Shown: positions 39,584 to 47,654, numbered from the stretch's first letter. The stretch is 64,000 nucleotides of DNA from Cupriavidus alkaliphilus (GCF_900094595.1 NZ_FMAD01000001.1:620001-684000); one strand, 5' to 3'. Notes: generated from the letters alone by a model not told the origin. Numbers and translations are program-made.

Positions 39584-40923
39584 AGCTATACAACCAGGGT
39601 GCCACCCCCGTCTCGGTGACTTCGCCGGTGTCGTTCGCCGGGCTGATCGAGAAGATCGAGATCCTGCGCTCGACGCTGCGCTGGGCGTCGAAGCTTGACC
39701 GGCCCGAGATCGAGAAGCTGCTCAAGCAGGCCACCACGCTGCGCGACGAGGTGATGGGCCTGTCGCACAAGGAGCGCTTCGTGCAGGCGGCATCGTCTGC
39801 CGAAACCGCGGCCGGAGCCACGGCCGGGGACGCGCCGCCGCAGCCGGAGGTCGAGCGCCTGCCGCGCGAGCGCCGCCAGGCGCTGATGGAGCGCAGCTTT
39901 ATCTTCGAGGGGACCTTCGGCGACAACCCGCGGCTGCTCGAGGCGCTGGAAATCGCCGAGAAGGCCGCGCCGACCGACCTGCCGGTGCTGATCGACGGCG
40001 AAAGCGGCACCGGCAAGGAGCTGATGGCCAAGGTGATCCACGCCAACGGCGCGCGCACCGACAAGCCGTTTATCTCGGTCAACTGCGGTGCCATTCCGGA
40101 TAGCCTGCTCGAATCCGAGTTGTTCGGGCACAAGAAGGGCGCCTTCACCGGCGCCAGCAACGACCGGCGCGGCAAGTTCGAGAGCGCGCATACCGGCACC
40201 ATCTTCCTGGACGAGATCGGCGAACTGCCGCTGACCGGGCAGGTCAAGCTGCTGCGCGTGCTCGAGGCGCACGAGATCCAGCGGGTCGGCTCGGACGAGA
40301 TCATCTCGGTCGATGCGCGCATCGTCGCCGCGACCAACAAGGACCTGCGCCGGATGAGCCAGGCCGGCACCTTCCGCGAGGATCTGTTCTATCGCCTGAG
40401 CGTGATCCACGTCAGCCTGCCGGCGCTGCGCGAGCGGCGCGACGAGATCCCGCTGCTGGTGTCGTACTTCAGCGACGAGGCCGCCGGCATGCTCCGGCGC
40501 GCGCCGGTCAGGCTGACGCCGCGGCTGCGCGACTTCCTGCTGCACTACGACTACCCCGGCAATATCCGCGAACTGCGCAACCTGCTGTACCGGCTGAGCT
40601 GCCTGGCCGGCGATACCGCCGACCTGCCGCACCTGCCGCAGGACATCCGCCCGAAGCCCGCGGCGCTGGCGGTGGTAGGCGCCGGTGCGTCCGGCGCGGA
40701 CCTCGCCATGGCGACCTCGCTGAGCGAAGCCAAGCGCGCGGCCAGCGACGAGGCCGAGCGCGCCTTCCTCGAGCGCGGACTGCAGGAGGTGGGCGGCACG
40801 GTTGCCGAACTGGCGCGGCGCTTCGACATGAACCGCTCGCACCTGCAGATGCTGCTGAAGAAGCACGGCATCCACTCGAAGGACTTCCGCGCCAGCCGGC
40901 AGGCCGAGGCCGGCAAGGGCTAG
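39580..40923 (+). CDS. Sigma-54-dependent activator of the peptide genes (proposed)
   Basis: A protein of 447 residues. AAA+ domain at about 108-345 with GESGTGKE (140-147), GAFTGA (187-192) and TIFLDEIGE, so it can contact sigma-54. C-terminal Fis-type helix-turn-helix (GGTVAELARRFDMNRSHLQM). The 100-residue N-terminal part is helical and is neither a receiver, GAF, PAS nor FHA domain; the input signal is unknown. Last gene of the exporter operon. Three sigma-54 promoters with palindromic upstream sites in this locus are its likely targets. Confidence 0.9.
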   Translation: MKLYNQGATPVSVTSPVSFAGLIEKIEILRSTLRWASKLDRPEIEKLLKQATTLRDEVMGLSHKERFVQAASSAETAAGATAGDAPPQPEVERLPRERRQALMERSFIFEGTFGDNPRLLEALEIAEKAAPTDLPVLIDGESGTGKELMAKVIHANGARTDKPFISVNCGAIPDSLLESELFGHKKGAFTGASNDRRGKFESAHTGTIFLDEIGELPLTGQVKLLRVLEAHEIQRVGSDEIISVDARIVAATNKDLRRMSQAGTFREDLFYRLSVIHVSLPALRERRDEIPLLVSYFSDEAAGMLRRAPVRLTPRLRDFLLHYDYPGNIRELRNLLYRLSCLAGDTADLPHLPQDIRPKPAALAVVGAGASGADLAMATSLSEAKRAASDEAERAFLERGLQEVGGTVAELARRFDMNRSHLQMLLKKHGIHSKDFRASRQAEAGKG

Positions 40924-40936
40924 GGCGCGGCGGGCT

Positions 40937-41713
40937 TCAGGCGTCGAGCTCGGGGTTGACCAGGGTGCGGTCCGATCCGCAAGGGTCGGCGGCGCGCAGC
41001 ACCACCACCGAGATGTTGTCGCGCCCGCCCGCATCGAGCGCCTTGTGCACCAGCGTCAGCGCGGCCTGCGCCACGTCCTGCTGCGCCAGCACCGCGGCAA
41101 TCTCGTCGTCGTCGACCTCGTTGCTCAGGCCGTCGCTGCACAGCAGGTAGACGTCGCCGTCGGCCACGTCGGTCAGCAGCTGCTCCGGCGCCAGCGTCGG
41201 CGCCGCGCCGACGGCGCGCGTGATGGTGTTCTGCGCGGGATGGTGGCGCGCCTGCTCCGGCGTGATCAGGCCGCGCGCGAGCAGGCGCTCGACCTGGTTG
41301 TGGTCGCGCGTCAGACGCGCCAGCTGGCCGCCGCGCAGCCGGTACAGGCGGCTGTCCCCTGCCCACAGGCAGGCACAGCGGCTGTCGCCGGCCAGCAGGA
41401 CCACCACCGTGCTGCCGATGCAGCGCACGCCCAGGCGCGCGGCTTCGTCGACCAGCGCCAGGTTCACCCCCTGCAACGCCGCGCGCGCGGCGTCGATGCG
41501 GTCTTCCAGCCGCGCTTGCGGCGGCAGCGCTGTCAGGGCCCTTACCACCGCCTGGCTGGCGAAATCCCCCACCGCATGGCCGCCCATGCCGTCGGCCACG
41601 GCCCACAGTTCCTGCCCGGGCAAATCCAGGCAAGCGTCCTCATTGCGCTCGCGCACGCGCCCGACGTCCGTGCACGCCGCCGAGGTCCACCGGAAATGCG
41701 AGTCGAAACCCAA
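40937..41713 (-). CDS. PP2C-family protein phosphatase
   Basis: A protein of 258 residues. A TTG at 41713 is chosen because GGAGG lies five bases before it; another TTG at 41737 is in frame but has no such site. PP2C motifs: DVGRVRERNEDA, VADGMGGHAVGD, GDSRLYRL, CSDGLSNEVDD and GRDNISVVV, with the metal-binding Asp residues present. It is the natural counterpart of the kinase at 24627 and resembles PppA. It follows P6 by 66 bases in the same direction and probably shares the P6 sigma-54 promoter. Convergent with the activator gene. Confidence 0.9.
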   Translation of the reverse strand: MGFDSHFRWTSAACTDVGRVRERNEDACLDLPGQELWAVADGMGGHAVGDFASQAVVRALTALPPQARLEDRIDAARAALQGVNLALVDEAARLGVRCIGSTVVVLLAGDSRCACLWAGDSRLYRLRGGQLARLTRDHNQVERLLARGLITPEQARHHPAQNTITRAVGAAPTLAPEQLLTDVADGDVYLLCSDGLSNEVDDDEIAAVLAQQDVAQAALTLVHKALDAGGRDNISVVVLRAADPCGSDRTLVNPELDA

Positions 41714-41779
41714 TCTGGCCTCCGCTGCGATCCGCAACGCTCCACGCCAGCGCCTGCCGGCGCCCGGGGTTCGGCCGGA

Positions 41780-42073
41780 TCAGACCAGCCTGCCGTCGTT
41801 CCTGGCACCCTGGTCGCCCCGGACATTGATGTTGGCGTTTGGTGCGTTGTTGCGGATATCGATGTTCTGGAACTGGTTGTTTATCTGATCAGCATAGAAG
41901 CTGTAGTTGATCTCGTAAAAGTTGATCACCGTGCCGAGCGGCGCCGGCGACGACGCCACGAACGGGCGGATCCAGCCGAACACCCACTGTCCACCCGCGC
42001 CGCGTACGCGCGCCATGGCGGCGGGAGCCAGTTCGCGGCAGCCGGCAAGGTCATTGATCGAGAGGGTGGCCAT
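41780..42073 (-). CDS. Double-glycine leader peptide P6
   Basis: A product of 97 residues, ATG at 42073 behind CCGGAGACC. The leader (TLSINDLAGCRELAPAAMARV) matches P1-P5 but ends RGAGG rather than RGG, so the cut site may differ. The tail is aromatic at first, then Asn-rich (NFYEINYSFYADQINNQF, and NANINVRGDQ). Single Cys in the leader only. Confidence 0.82.
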   Translation of the reverse strand: MATLSINDLAGCRELAPAAMARVRGAGGQWVFGWIRPFVASSPAPLGTVINFYEINYSFYADQINNQFQNIDIRNNAPNANINVRGDQGARNDGRLV

Positions 42074-42125
42074 ATGCGGTCTCCGGTGGAAGGCGCCGAT
42101 GCGCCGGGGGCGGTATGGGTGGTTG

Positions 42126-42141
42126 AGCAAGCGGCGTGCCA
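42126..42141 (-). promoter_or_regulatory. Sigma-54 promoter of P6 and the phosphatase
   Basis: On the minus strand TGGCAC-GCCGC-TTGCT, a perfect -24/-12 consensus, 53 bases before the P6 ATG. Confidence 0.88.
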
Positions 42142-42251
42142 CTGACGGGTAGCGGAACGGCCCAGGCCCTGATCCGGGGCCTGGCGCGGGTTCCGGGCAG
42201 GGCGGGGGACCAGCCGCCACTTGCAGCCGGCGCCGCCGCGTTGGCTGCGCG

Positions 42252-42277
42252 CCGACACCCTGGCACGCCGGTGTCGG
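42252..42277. promoter_or_regulatory. Palindromic upstream activator site C
   Basis: CCGACAC-N12-GTGTCGG, perfect 7-bp arms (8 counting the next base pair), 111 bases upstream of the P6 promoter. Same pattern as sites A and B. Confidence 0.6.
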
Positions 42278-42389
42278 TCAACACCCACCACCGCGGCGGC
42301 GCCGGGCCGTGGGCGTGCGGATTTTGATATACTCCCGCCCGTCTCCAGGATCACCGCGCCCGCGGCTTCCGCTCCTGGCAGTCCTGTCC

Positions 42390-42464
42390 CTCGCCGTAGT
42401 TCAATGGATAGAACGAGCGCCTCCTAAGCGCTAGATACAGGTTCGATTCCTGTCGGCGGGACCA
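42390..42464 (+). tRNA. tRNA-Arg (anticodon CCT)
   Basis: Seven-base acceptor CTCGCCG pairing with CGGCGGG (one G-T pair), anticodon stem AGCGC / GCGCT around loop CTCCTAA, T arm ACAGG-TTCGATT-CCTGT, and an encoded ACCA end. It is the integration target of the prophage that follows. Confidence 0.93.
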
Positions 42465-42466
42465 CA
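42430..42466. other. Presumed left attachment site (attL) in the tRNA 3' half
   Basis: P4-type integrases use the 3' end of tRNA genes; the T arm and acceptor would be rebuilt at the far end. The matching attR copy is outside the window, so the core cannot be delimited. Confidence 0.5.
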
Positions 42467-42578
42467 GAATAGTTCGCGGCAGTTCGCCAAAGTCCTCCTC
42501 TCCCAAGTAAATCAACGCTTTGCGCCGAATCGGCGTTCGCCTGCGTTCGTCTAAGACCGTTGGCATCCGTCACTTTTT

Positions 42579-42639
42579 GGGGCATCCTTAGGGGCATCTT
42601 CGAATGCCCCTATTTTCGGTGCCCCTAACGCGATGCCCC
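42579..42639. repeat. GGGGCAT repeats before the integrase gene
   Basis: Two direct copies (42579-42585, 42591-42597) and three inverted or near-inverted copies (42604-42610, 42619-42626 with GTGCCCCT, 42633-42639), the last covering the integrase ATG. AGGGGCAT-CTTCGA-ATGCCCCT forms a perfect hairpin. Likely integrase arm sites or an autoregulatory operator. Confidence 0.6.
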
Positions 42640-43835
42640 GCACGGTCGAGCCATTAACCGATACCAAAATCCGCAATGCCAAGCCGCGTGAGAAAGCCTA
42701 CAAGGTTTTCGACGGCGGCGGCCTGTATATCGAGGTAATGCCGGATGGCCGAAAGCTGTGGCGCTTCAAGTACGTGAGGCCGTCCGGCAGCGAAAGCCGT
42801 CTCGGCTTCGGTGCCTATCCTGGCGTCACCCTGGCGCAGGCCAGGTCGCAGCGTGAGGCCGCCCGCGCCATCGTGGCGGACGGGCGCGACCCGGGCGCCG
42901 TGAAGCAGGAAGAGCGCCGCGCCGCGCGCATCGCCGCGGGCAATTCGTTCGAGGCAGTGGCCCGAGACTGGCACGCTACCCAGAAGGGCGGCTGGAACGA
43001 GGTCTACGCTGGCAAGGTGTTGGCGTCGCTGGAGAATGACGTCTTTCCGACGCTGGGCGGCACGCCGATCGCAGACATCAGGGCGCCGGCCGTGCTGGAC
43101 CTGCTTAGGAAGGTCGAGGCCCGGGGCGTGCGCGATACGACAAAGCGCATTCTGCAGCGCATGCGAGCCGTCTTCCAGTACGGGATCATCTACGGCCTGT
43201 GCGATCGCAACCCAGCCGCCGACATCGACAGCGCCGCGGCGCTGAAGTCGGATCCGGTCCAGCACCAGGCGCGCGTGTCACCCATCGAGCTGCCGCAGCT
43301 GCTGCGCGACATCGATGCCTATGAGGGCGACGCCGTGACCCGCCTGGCGCTGCAGTTCATGACGCTGACGTTCGTGCGCACCACCGAAATGATCCAGGCC
43401 CGTTGGGCCGAGATCGACGAGGCCAAGGCCGAGTGGCGCATCCCTGCTGACCGAATGAAGATGCGCGACCCGCACATCGTGCCGCTGTCCACACAGGCCC
43501 AGGCCGTCTTGGCTGAGCTGCGCGCGATCACGGGGCACCGCGACTACCTCTTCTACAGCCCACGGGGCAAGACTGGCCACATCAGCAACAACACGATGCT
43601 GTACGCGCTGTACCGAATGGGGTACCACTCGCGGATGACCGGGCACGGCTTTCGTGGGGTGGCATCGACCGCGCTGAACGAGCTAGGGTTCCGGCCTGAC
43701 GTGATTGAGCGCCAGCTGGCTCATGCAGAGCGCAACAAGGTGCGGGCAGCGTATAACCACGCTCAGTATGTGCCTAAGCGCCGTCAGATGATGCAAGCCT
43801 GGGGCGATTATCTCAAAAAGCTAAAAAGTAAGTAA
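42633..43835 (+). CDS. int: Tyrosine integrase, P4 type
   Basis: A protein of 400 residues with an N-terminal DUF4102 arm-binding domain (LTDTKIRNAKPREKAYKVFD), a SAM-like core-binding domain and the catalytic domain with Arg249, His338-xx-Arg341, His364 and Tyr374. It reads rightward from the tRNA, opposite to the recombination operon. Confidence 0.95.
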   Translation: MPRTVEPLTDTKIRNAKPREKAYKVFDGGGLYIEVMPDGRKLWRFKYVRPSGSESRLGFGAYPGVTLAQARSQREAARAIVADGRDPGAVKQEERRAARIAAGNSFEAVARDWHATQKGGWNEVYAGKVLASLENDVFPTLGGTPIADIRAPAVLDLLRKVEARGVRDTTKRILQRMRAVFQYGIIYGLCDRNPAADIDSAAALKSDPVQHQARVSPIELPQLLRDIDAYEGDAVTRLALQFMTLTFVRTTEMIQARWAEIDEAKAEWRIPADRMKMRDPHIVPLSTQAQAVLAELRAITGHRDYLFYSPRGKTGHISNNTMLYALYRMGYHSRMTGHGFRGVASTALNELGFRPDVIERQLAHAERNKVRAAYNHAQYVPKRRQMMQAWGDYLKKLKSK

Positions 43836-43859
43836 TTAAAAAGGTCCAAGGTAAAAGGC

Positions 43860-44723
43860 ATGGCAGACGATCAACAAAAGTTTCCAGGGCTGGAATTTGC
43901 AGAGTATTTGTCCGGCGTTGCGCCATTGCAAGTAAGGGAAATTCCCGACGCGTGGAGTAAACGGAGAATTCAGGGCTCAAGCTTTATAAAGCGCGTTTTG
44001 GACTTGCCGGCAATTCAGTTGCATTGCTCAGCGGACACATGCAATGGGACCCGATTCTTTGACCCCGTGGAAGATGAGGTGGTTTTAGTCGAAGAAGTAT
44101 CGGACGTCTTTGCGCACTATAAATGTCGAAACTGCAAAGGGTCTGAGAAAACCTTTGGACTGACTGTTGGACGGCTGGATGAACCGGCGGCCGTGATAAT
44201 GAAGATTGGGGAAAGCCCTCGATTTGGCAGTCCTATGCCCCCGAAGCTTCGTAAACTCGCTGGGTCAGAAGTGGATCTTCTCGACAAGGGATATCGTTCT
44301 GAGCGAGATGGTCTTGGGATTGCTGCTTTTGCCTACTACAGGCGAGTTGTCGAATCCATAAAGGTCCGCCTTATCGAGGAAATCATCAAGGCATCGAGGG
44401 CGCTTAATGCGTCCCCTAAGGTTATCGAAGACTTAGAAGCGGCAAAGCGCGAAACACGCTTCACGCAGGCCGTAGAGGCAGTTAAGCACGGTATTCCAGA
44501 AAGCCTATACATAAACGGTCACAGCCCTCTGCTTCTCTTGCATGATGCATTGAGCGACCATTTGCATGATAAGTCCGACGAACAGTGCCTCGAAACGGCA
44601 AGGATCGTCCGAGTGCTGCTTGCAGAATTGGCGGAGAAATTATCTGCCGTCTTCGCCGATAGGAAGGAGGTCGAGGGTGCCGTGGCTGCATTGCTGCAGC
44701 GCAGAGCTGCTCGCGGGAAATAG
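43860..44723 (+). CDS. Prophage cargo protein with a possible zinc-binding region, unknown function
   Basis: A protein of 287 residues with clearly lower GC than its surroundings. Four cysteines in two groups (HCSADTCNG, YKCRNCKGS) suggest one zinc site at about residues 55-90. The rest is helical and charged (RVVESIKVRLIEEIIKAS) with a C-terminal helical region. I do not recognise the family. Its site beside the integrase is where prophages often carry defence or fitness genes. Confidence 0.7.
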   Translation: MADDQQKFPGLEFAEYLSGVAPLQVREIPDAWSKRRIQGSSFIKRVLDLPAIQLHCSADTCNGTRFFDPVEDEVVLVEEVSDVFAHYKCRNCKGSEKTFGLTVGRLDEPAAVIMKIGESPRFGSPMPPKLRKLAGSEVDLLDKGYRSERDGLGIAAFAYYRRVVESIKVRLIEEIIKASRALNASPKVIEDLEAAKRETRFTQAVEAVKHGIPESLYINGHSPLLLLHDALSDHLHDKSDEQCLETARIVRVLLAELAEKLSAVFADRKEVEGAVAALLQRRAARGK

Positions 44724-44759
44724 TCGATAGGCGCTGAACAGGGCACAGCCTGTAAAGCG

Positions 44760-45299
44760 CTAATACAGGGTATTGCCTGTAAAAGGGGCAGGGCGCATCT
44801 TAGAAGCGACGTAAAGCGGGTGTTTCGGGCTCCCGTCCTTATTCAGCCCCAAGTGATAGAGCAGTTTCCCGCGGCCGCACATACGGACGACGCGCAACAC
44901 TTCCGCTGCGCGCGCTGGCGCCGCCTTGTGCGCGCCCCACGCGCAGATCACCATCGAGCAGCGGTCGATCGCGTCCATGATCGCGCATTCGTTGAGGTCG
45001 GGGCGATCGCCCAGCGGCGCCGGATGCACCAGCAAGCCGGCTGGGTCCGTCGATCGCAGCGGAAAGAGGTTGACCACCTGCAGCCCACCGAACTTGCCGC
45101 CGGCCACCGCCCGCTGCTGGCATCGGGTGATAGTCGGATCATTGACCTGGTGGTCGGCGATGGACGGGTTCAGCATGATGAAGGCGAGTGCGGGCCGGGT
45201 CCGGTCCCATTCGCGCCAGAGGCGGTAGCGGTACTGCTCGCAGTCCGAAAGGATGCAGCCCGCCTCTCCGTCTAGGGTGGTTTCGATTAGGCGTTTCAT
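44760..45299 (-). CDS. DUF1643 domain protein
   Basis: A protein of 179 residues with the DUF1643 pattern YRYRLWREW, ALAFIMLNPSIAD and VVNLFPLRSTDP. Common in phages; proposed to relate to nucleotide or DNA metabolism, but the activity is not known. Overlaps the preceding gene by four bases. Confidence 0.8.
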   Translation of the reverse strand: MKRLIETTLDGEAGCILSDCEQYRYRLWREWDRTRPALAFIMLNPSIADHQVNDPTITRCQQRAVAGGKFGGLQVVNLFPLRSTDPAGLLVHPAPLGDRPDLNECAIMDAIDRCSMVICAWGAHKAAPARAAEVLRVVRMCGRGKLLYHLGLNKDGSPKHPLYVASKMRPAPFTGNTLY

Positions 45300-45532
45300 G
45301 CTGCCTCCTGTGATTGCTCCAGCGCGTGTGCAAGATGACGTTCATAGGTCGCAACGGCGCGCCAGTAAGCTGCCATTGGCCCTTTCCTGCGGCGCCACGC
45401 CACCTCCGCCTCGACATTCGCCTGATCGCGCAGCTGGCGGAGGACAAGTGCCATTGCCTTCCGCTGTTCGGGAGGCAACCCAAGGAGGGTGCGAGATGCC
45501 GGCAGCCGCAACAGTGGATTGATGTATCCCAC
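45296..45532 (-). CDS. Small prophage protein, unknown
   Basis: A product of 78 residues, helical and basic, starting MGYINPLLRLPAS. Coupled by ATGA to the DUF1643 gene. No recognised domain. Confidence 0.6.
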   Translation of the reverse strand: MGYINPLLRLPASRTLLGLPPEQRKAMALVLRQLRDQANVEAEVAWRRRKGPMAAYWRAVATYERHLAHALEQSQEAA

Positions 45533-45617
45533 TACGCCAGCTCCGTGTCGCCGCTGAAGAGTTTAGGGCGTTCTTTCGCCATGCTAGGATTCCTTTGCCA
45601 TATCGAGGAGACAGGAA

Positions 45618-45854
45618 ATGCGCGAGATAAAGACGGCAGACGAGATTCGGGCCTTGGTGCAAGAAGCTGCTGACCGGTGCGAGGATTGTGCCGATGCACA
45701 CTTCGGAGGTGTCTACTGGCACGAGCCCGACGAGACCGGGTGTAACTGGAGCATCTCGACCATGAGGGGAACGTCTTGGAAACCGTGCTTTGATTGCGTT
45801 CAGCCTGCCGCGGTCGAGCTCCGTGCCAAGTACAACCTCCCTGAGCCTGAATAG
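45618..45854 (+). CDS. Small prophage protein with four Cys, unknown
   Basis: A product of 78 residues, ATG at 45618 behind GAGGAGACAGG. Cysteines in CEDCADAHFGG, GCNWS and CFDC hint at a zinc site. Reads against its neighbours. Confidence 0.6.
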   Translation: MREIKTADEIRALVQEAADRCEDCADAHFGGVYWHEPDETGCNWSISTMRGTSWKPCFDCVQPAAVELRAKYNLPEPE

Positions 45855-45970
45855 CTTCACGTCGCCTCAGCATGCTGTGCTACTGACAAGGCCACGGCCA
45901 CCGGCCGCACTCACACCGGTGTGGTCGACAGCACGAAGGTCTCGCCGGCTGCGGAATTTGCTTCTGTAGT

Positions 45971-46960
45971 TCATTCGCAAAGTCCATATGCGGACGAGCA
46001 TGCGGTGGGCTCGTCGAGTTGATCGAGAAGACTGTATTGCCGACCCCCCCGAGTGGTCTTGCTCCACTCGACGACTGCGTGAATGGTCGAGTCCTGATCG
46101 GCATGGCCTTGCGTCCCCATGTGGAAAAAGGAGACTGGCGAGCGGGGCCGGCAGACAGCAGACACCAGGCGCTCCCATTCGGCAATTCTCTCGATGTGCT
46201 CTGGAAAACGGCGCGCGATCTCGCGCAGTTCGGCCTTGCCGCAGTTGATGCACGGCATGCAGCCAACCCGCTCCATGCCTTGTAGGTAGAGAGGATTCGG
46301 TCGAACGCCAGCCAGTTCGTGGGCCTGGAAAACATCACGCGCCGTCCAGCGTAGGATGGGCCGGTAATTGAAGAGGCCGCCGCCGACCACCTCGAACGAC
46401 TTCACGCATGCGCCGCTGCCTTGCAAGCGCTCGCGGCGGGAATGACTCTCATCAATCCGAACTCCTTGCCACGACCAAACGGCATGGCCCGCGTCCAACA
46501 CACCCACTGCGTAGGCAGTCAGCGGCTGGGTCTTCAGGTAGTCGGTGCAGTACTGGCGCTTCCTCGACGGAAAGCCCCCCTTCAGCATGCACATGTCGAG
46601 GTACGGATTGCCGGTGGGGTGCAGTAGATCGAGCGCACGCGCAGCGGCGGCCGGCGTCCAGGCGTACTGGAACTTGCGGCGTCCGTAGACAGCGCTCTCT
46701 GGCTCGCCGGCCGCCAGCCGCGCGAGGTTGGCGCGCTTCGTAGCGAACTCGTCGGAGAAGTCGGCACGCACCACATCGACGGAGATGCCGAGAGCGATGG
46801 GCAGGTACTCAAGCGCATAGCGGTAGGTTTCGGCATGCTCGTTGCCGGTATCGGCAAACACGAAGCGGCACGCCTCGCGACCGTGTTGCTCGATTGCCAA
46901 TATGGCGGTTGCCGTGCTGTCTTTCCCGCCGGACATTGAAACGACGTGGATAATGCTCAT
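45971..46960 (-). CDS. PAPS-reductase-family (PP-loop) protein
   Basis: A protein of 329 residues from ATG 46960 behind GGGGAGG. The PP-loop SMSGGKDSTATA and the block FADTGNEHAETYRY place it in the PAPS reductase/DndC superfamily; phage members are common and their role unsettled. Cys motifs GCMPCINCGK may bind an iron-sulfur cluster or zinc. Confidence 0.82.
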   Translation of the reverse strand: MSIIHVVSMSGGKDSTATAILAIEQHGREACRFVFADTGNEHAETYRYALEYLPIALGISVDVVRADFSDEFATKRANLARLAAGEPESAVYGRRKFQYAWTPAAAARALDLLHPTGNPYLDMCMLKGGFPSRKRQYCTDYLKTQPLTAYAVGVLDAGHAVWSWQGVRIDESHSRRERLQGSGACVKSFEVVGGGLFNYRPILRWTARDVFQAHELAGVRPNPLYLQGMERVGCMPCINCGKAELREIARRFPEHIERIAEWERLVSAVCRPRSPVSFFHMGTQGHADQDSTIHAVVEWSKTTRGGRQYSLLDQLDEPTACSSAYGLCE

Positions 46961-46995
46961 GCTAGGATGCCTCCCCAAAACGGGAGGGTCGAAGA

Positions 46996-47607
46996 ATGTT
47001 GAAGCGAGTCTGGCAATGGTTCGAGGTTGGTGCAGCGCTGCTCGCGCTCACCATACTGACGCTTGCTTGCCACGCGATGTGGCCGGATAAAGATGGAGTC
47101 GCTGCGTGGTTCCAGGCTATTGGCTCTGTTGCGGGTATCGGCATTGCCGTCTACGTGCCGTGGCGACAACGTAGGGACCAGATCCAACAGCAGAATTTCG
47201 ATGTGGCTCGTCAACGGGTCGGTGTAGCAAGACGGCTCTATTTCCTTTCCACTGACTTCGTGCGCGCTTGCCAGCGTTACGCGGACGATGTCTTCATGGA
47301 AGGCAATTCGCCGCCGGGGTTGGCCCAATTGGAGGTTGAAGACTTGGTTCGCGTGATGGAAGTCACGCGGATGTTGGAGGCACAGGATCACGACAACGTG
47401 GCGGTTCCCATGCTCTACGCTATTCGGGCTCAGGCGGATCTTATGATTACGAAGGTAAAGAGGGTCGCACGAAATCCGGGCGAGTCGGACGATTTCTTTG
47501 ATGCGAGCAGAAAGTGGCTTGAGCATGCGTCGGCATTTCAGTTGACTGCAGACGGCATCAAGAGGAATGCCGAGCGGCGTGCGCATGAGCTGGGGATCGA
47601 GGACTGA
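46996..47607 (+). CDS. Membrane protein, unknown (prophage)
   Basis: A protein of 203 residues with two N-terminal hydrophobic segments (about 8-28 and 36-54) and a helical cytosolic part. Start behind CGGGAGGG. It is divergent from the PAPS-like gene and breaks the leftward operon, so it may be cargo. No family recognised. Confidence 0.65.
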   Translation: MLKRVWQWFEVGAALLALTILTLACHAMWPDKDGVAAWFQAIGSVAGIGIAVYVPWRQRRDQIQQQNFDVARQRVGVARRLYFLSTDFVRACQRYADDVFMEGNSPPGLAQLEVEDLVRVMEVTRMLEAQDHDNVAVPMLYAIRAQADLMITKVKRVARNPGESDDFFDASRKWLEHASAFQLTADGIKRNAERRAHELGIED

Positions 47608-47654
47608 TAGACGCGGACCCTGCGCAGCAGCGGCTGGTGCAGATTCGCAAACGA

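Noticed and set aside
22917-42073. A lanthipeptide or other modified-peptide cluster
   Set aside because: No LanM/LanB, YcaO, radical SAM or other modification enzyme, and the tails of the peptides lack Cys.
22917-42277. A type VI secretion system
   Set aside because: Kinase, phosphatase, FHA and SUMF1-fold genes suggest it, but no sheath, VgrG, Hcp, TssJLM or ClpV gene is present; the secretion genes are type I.
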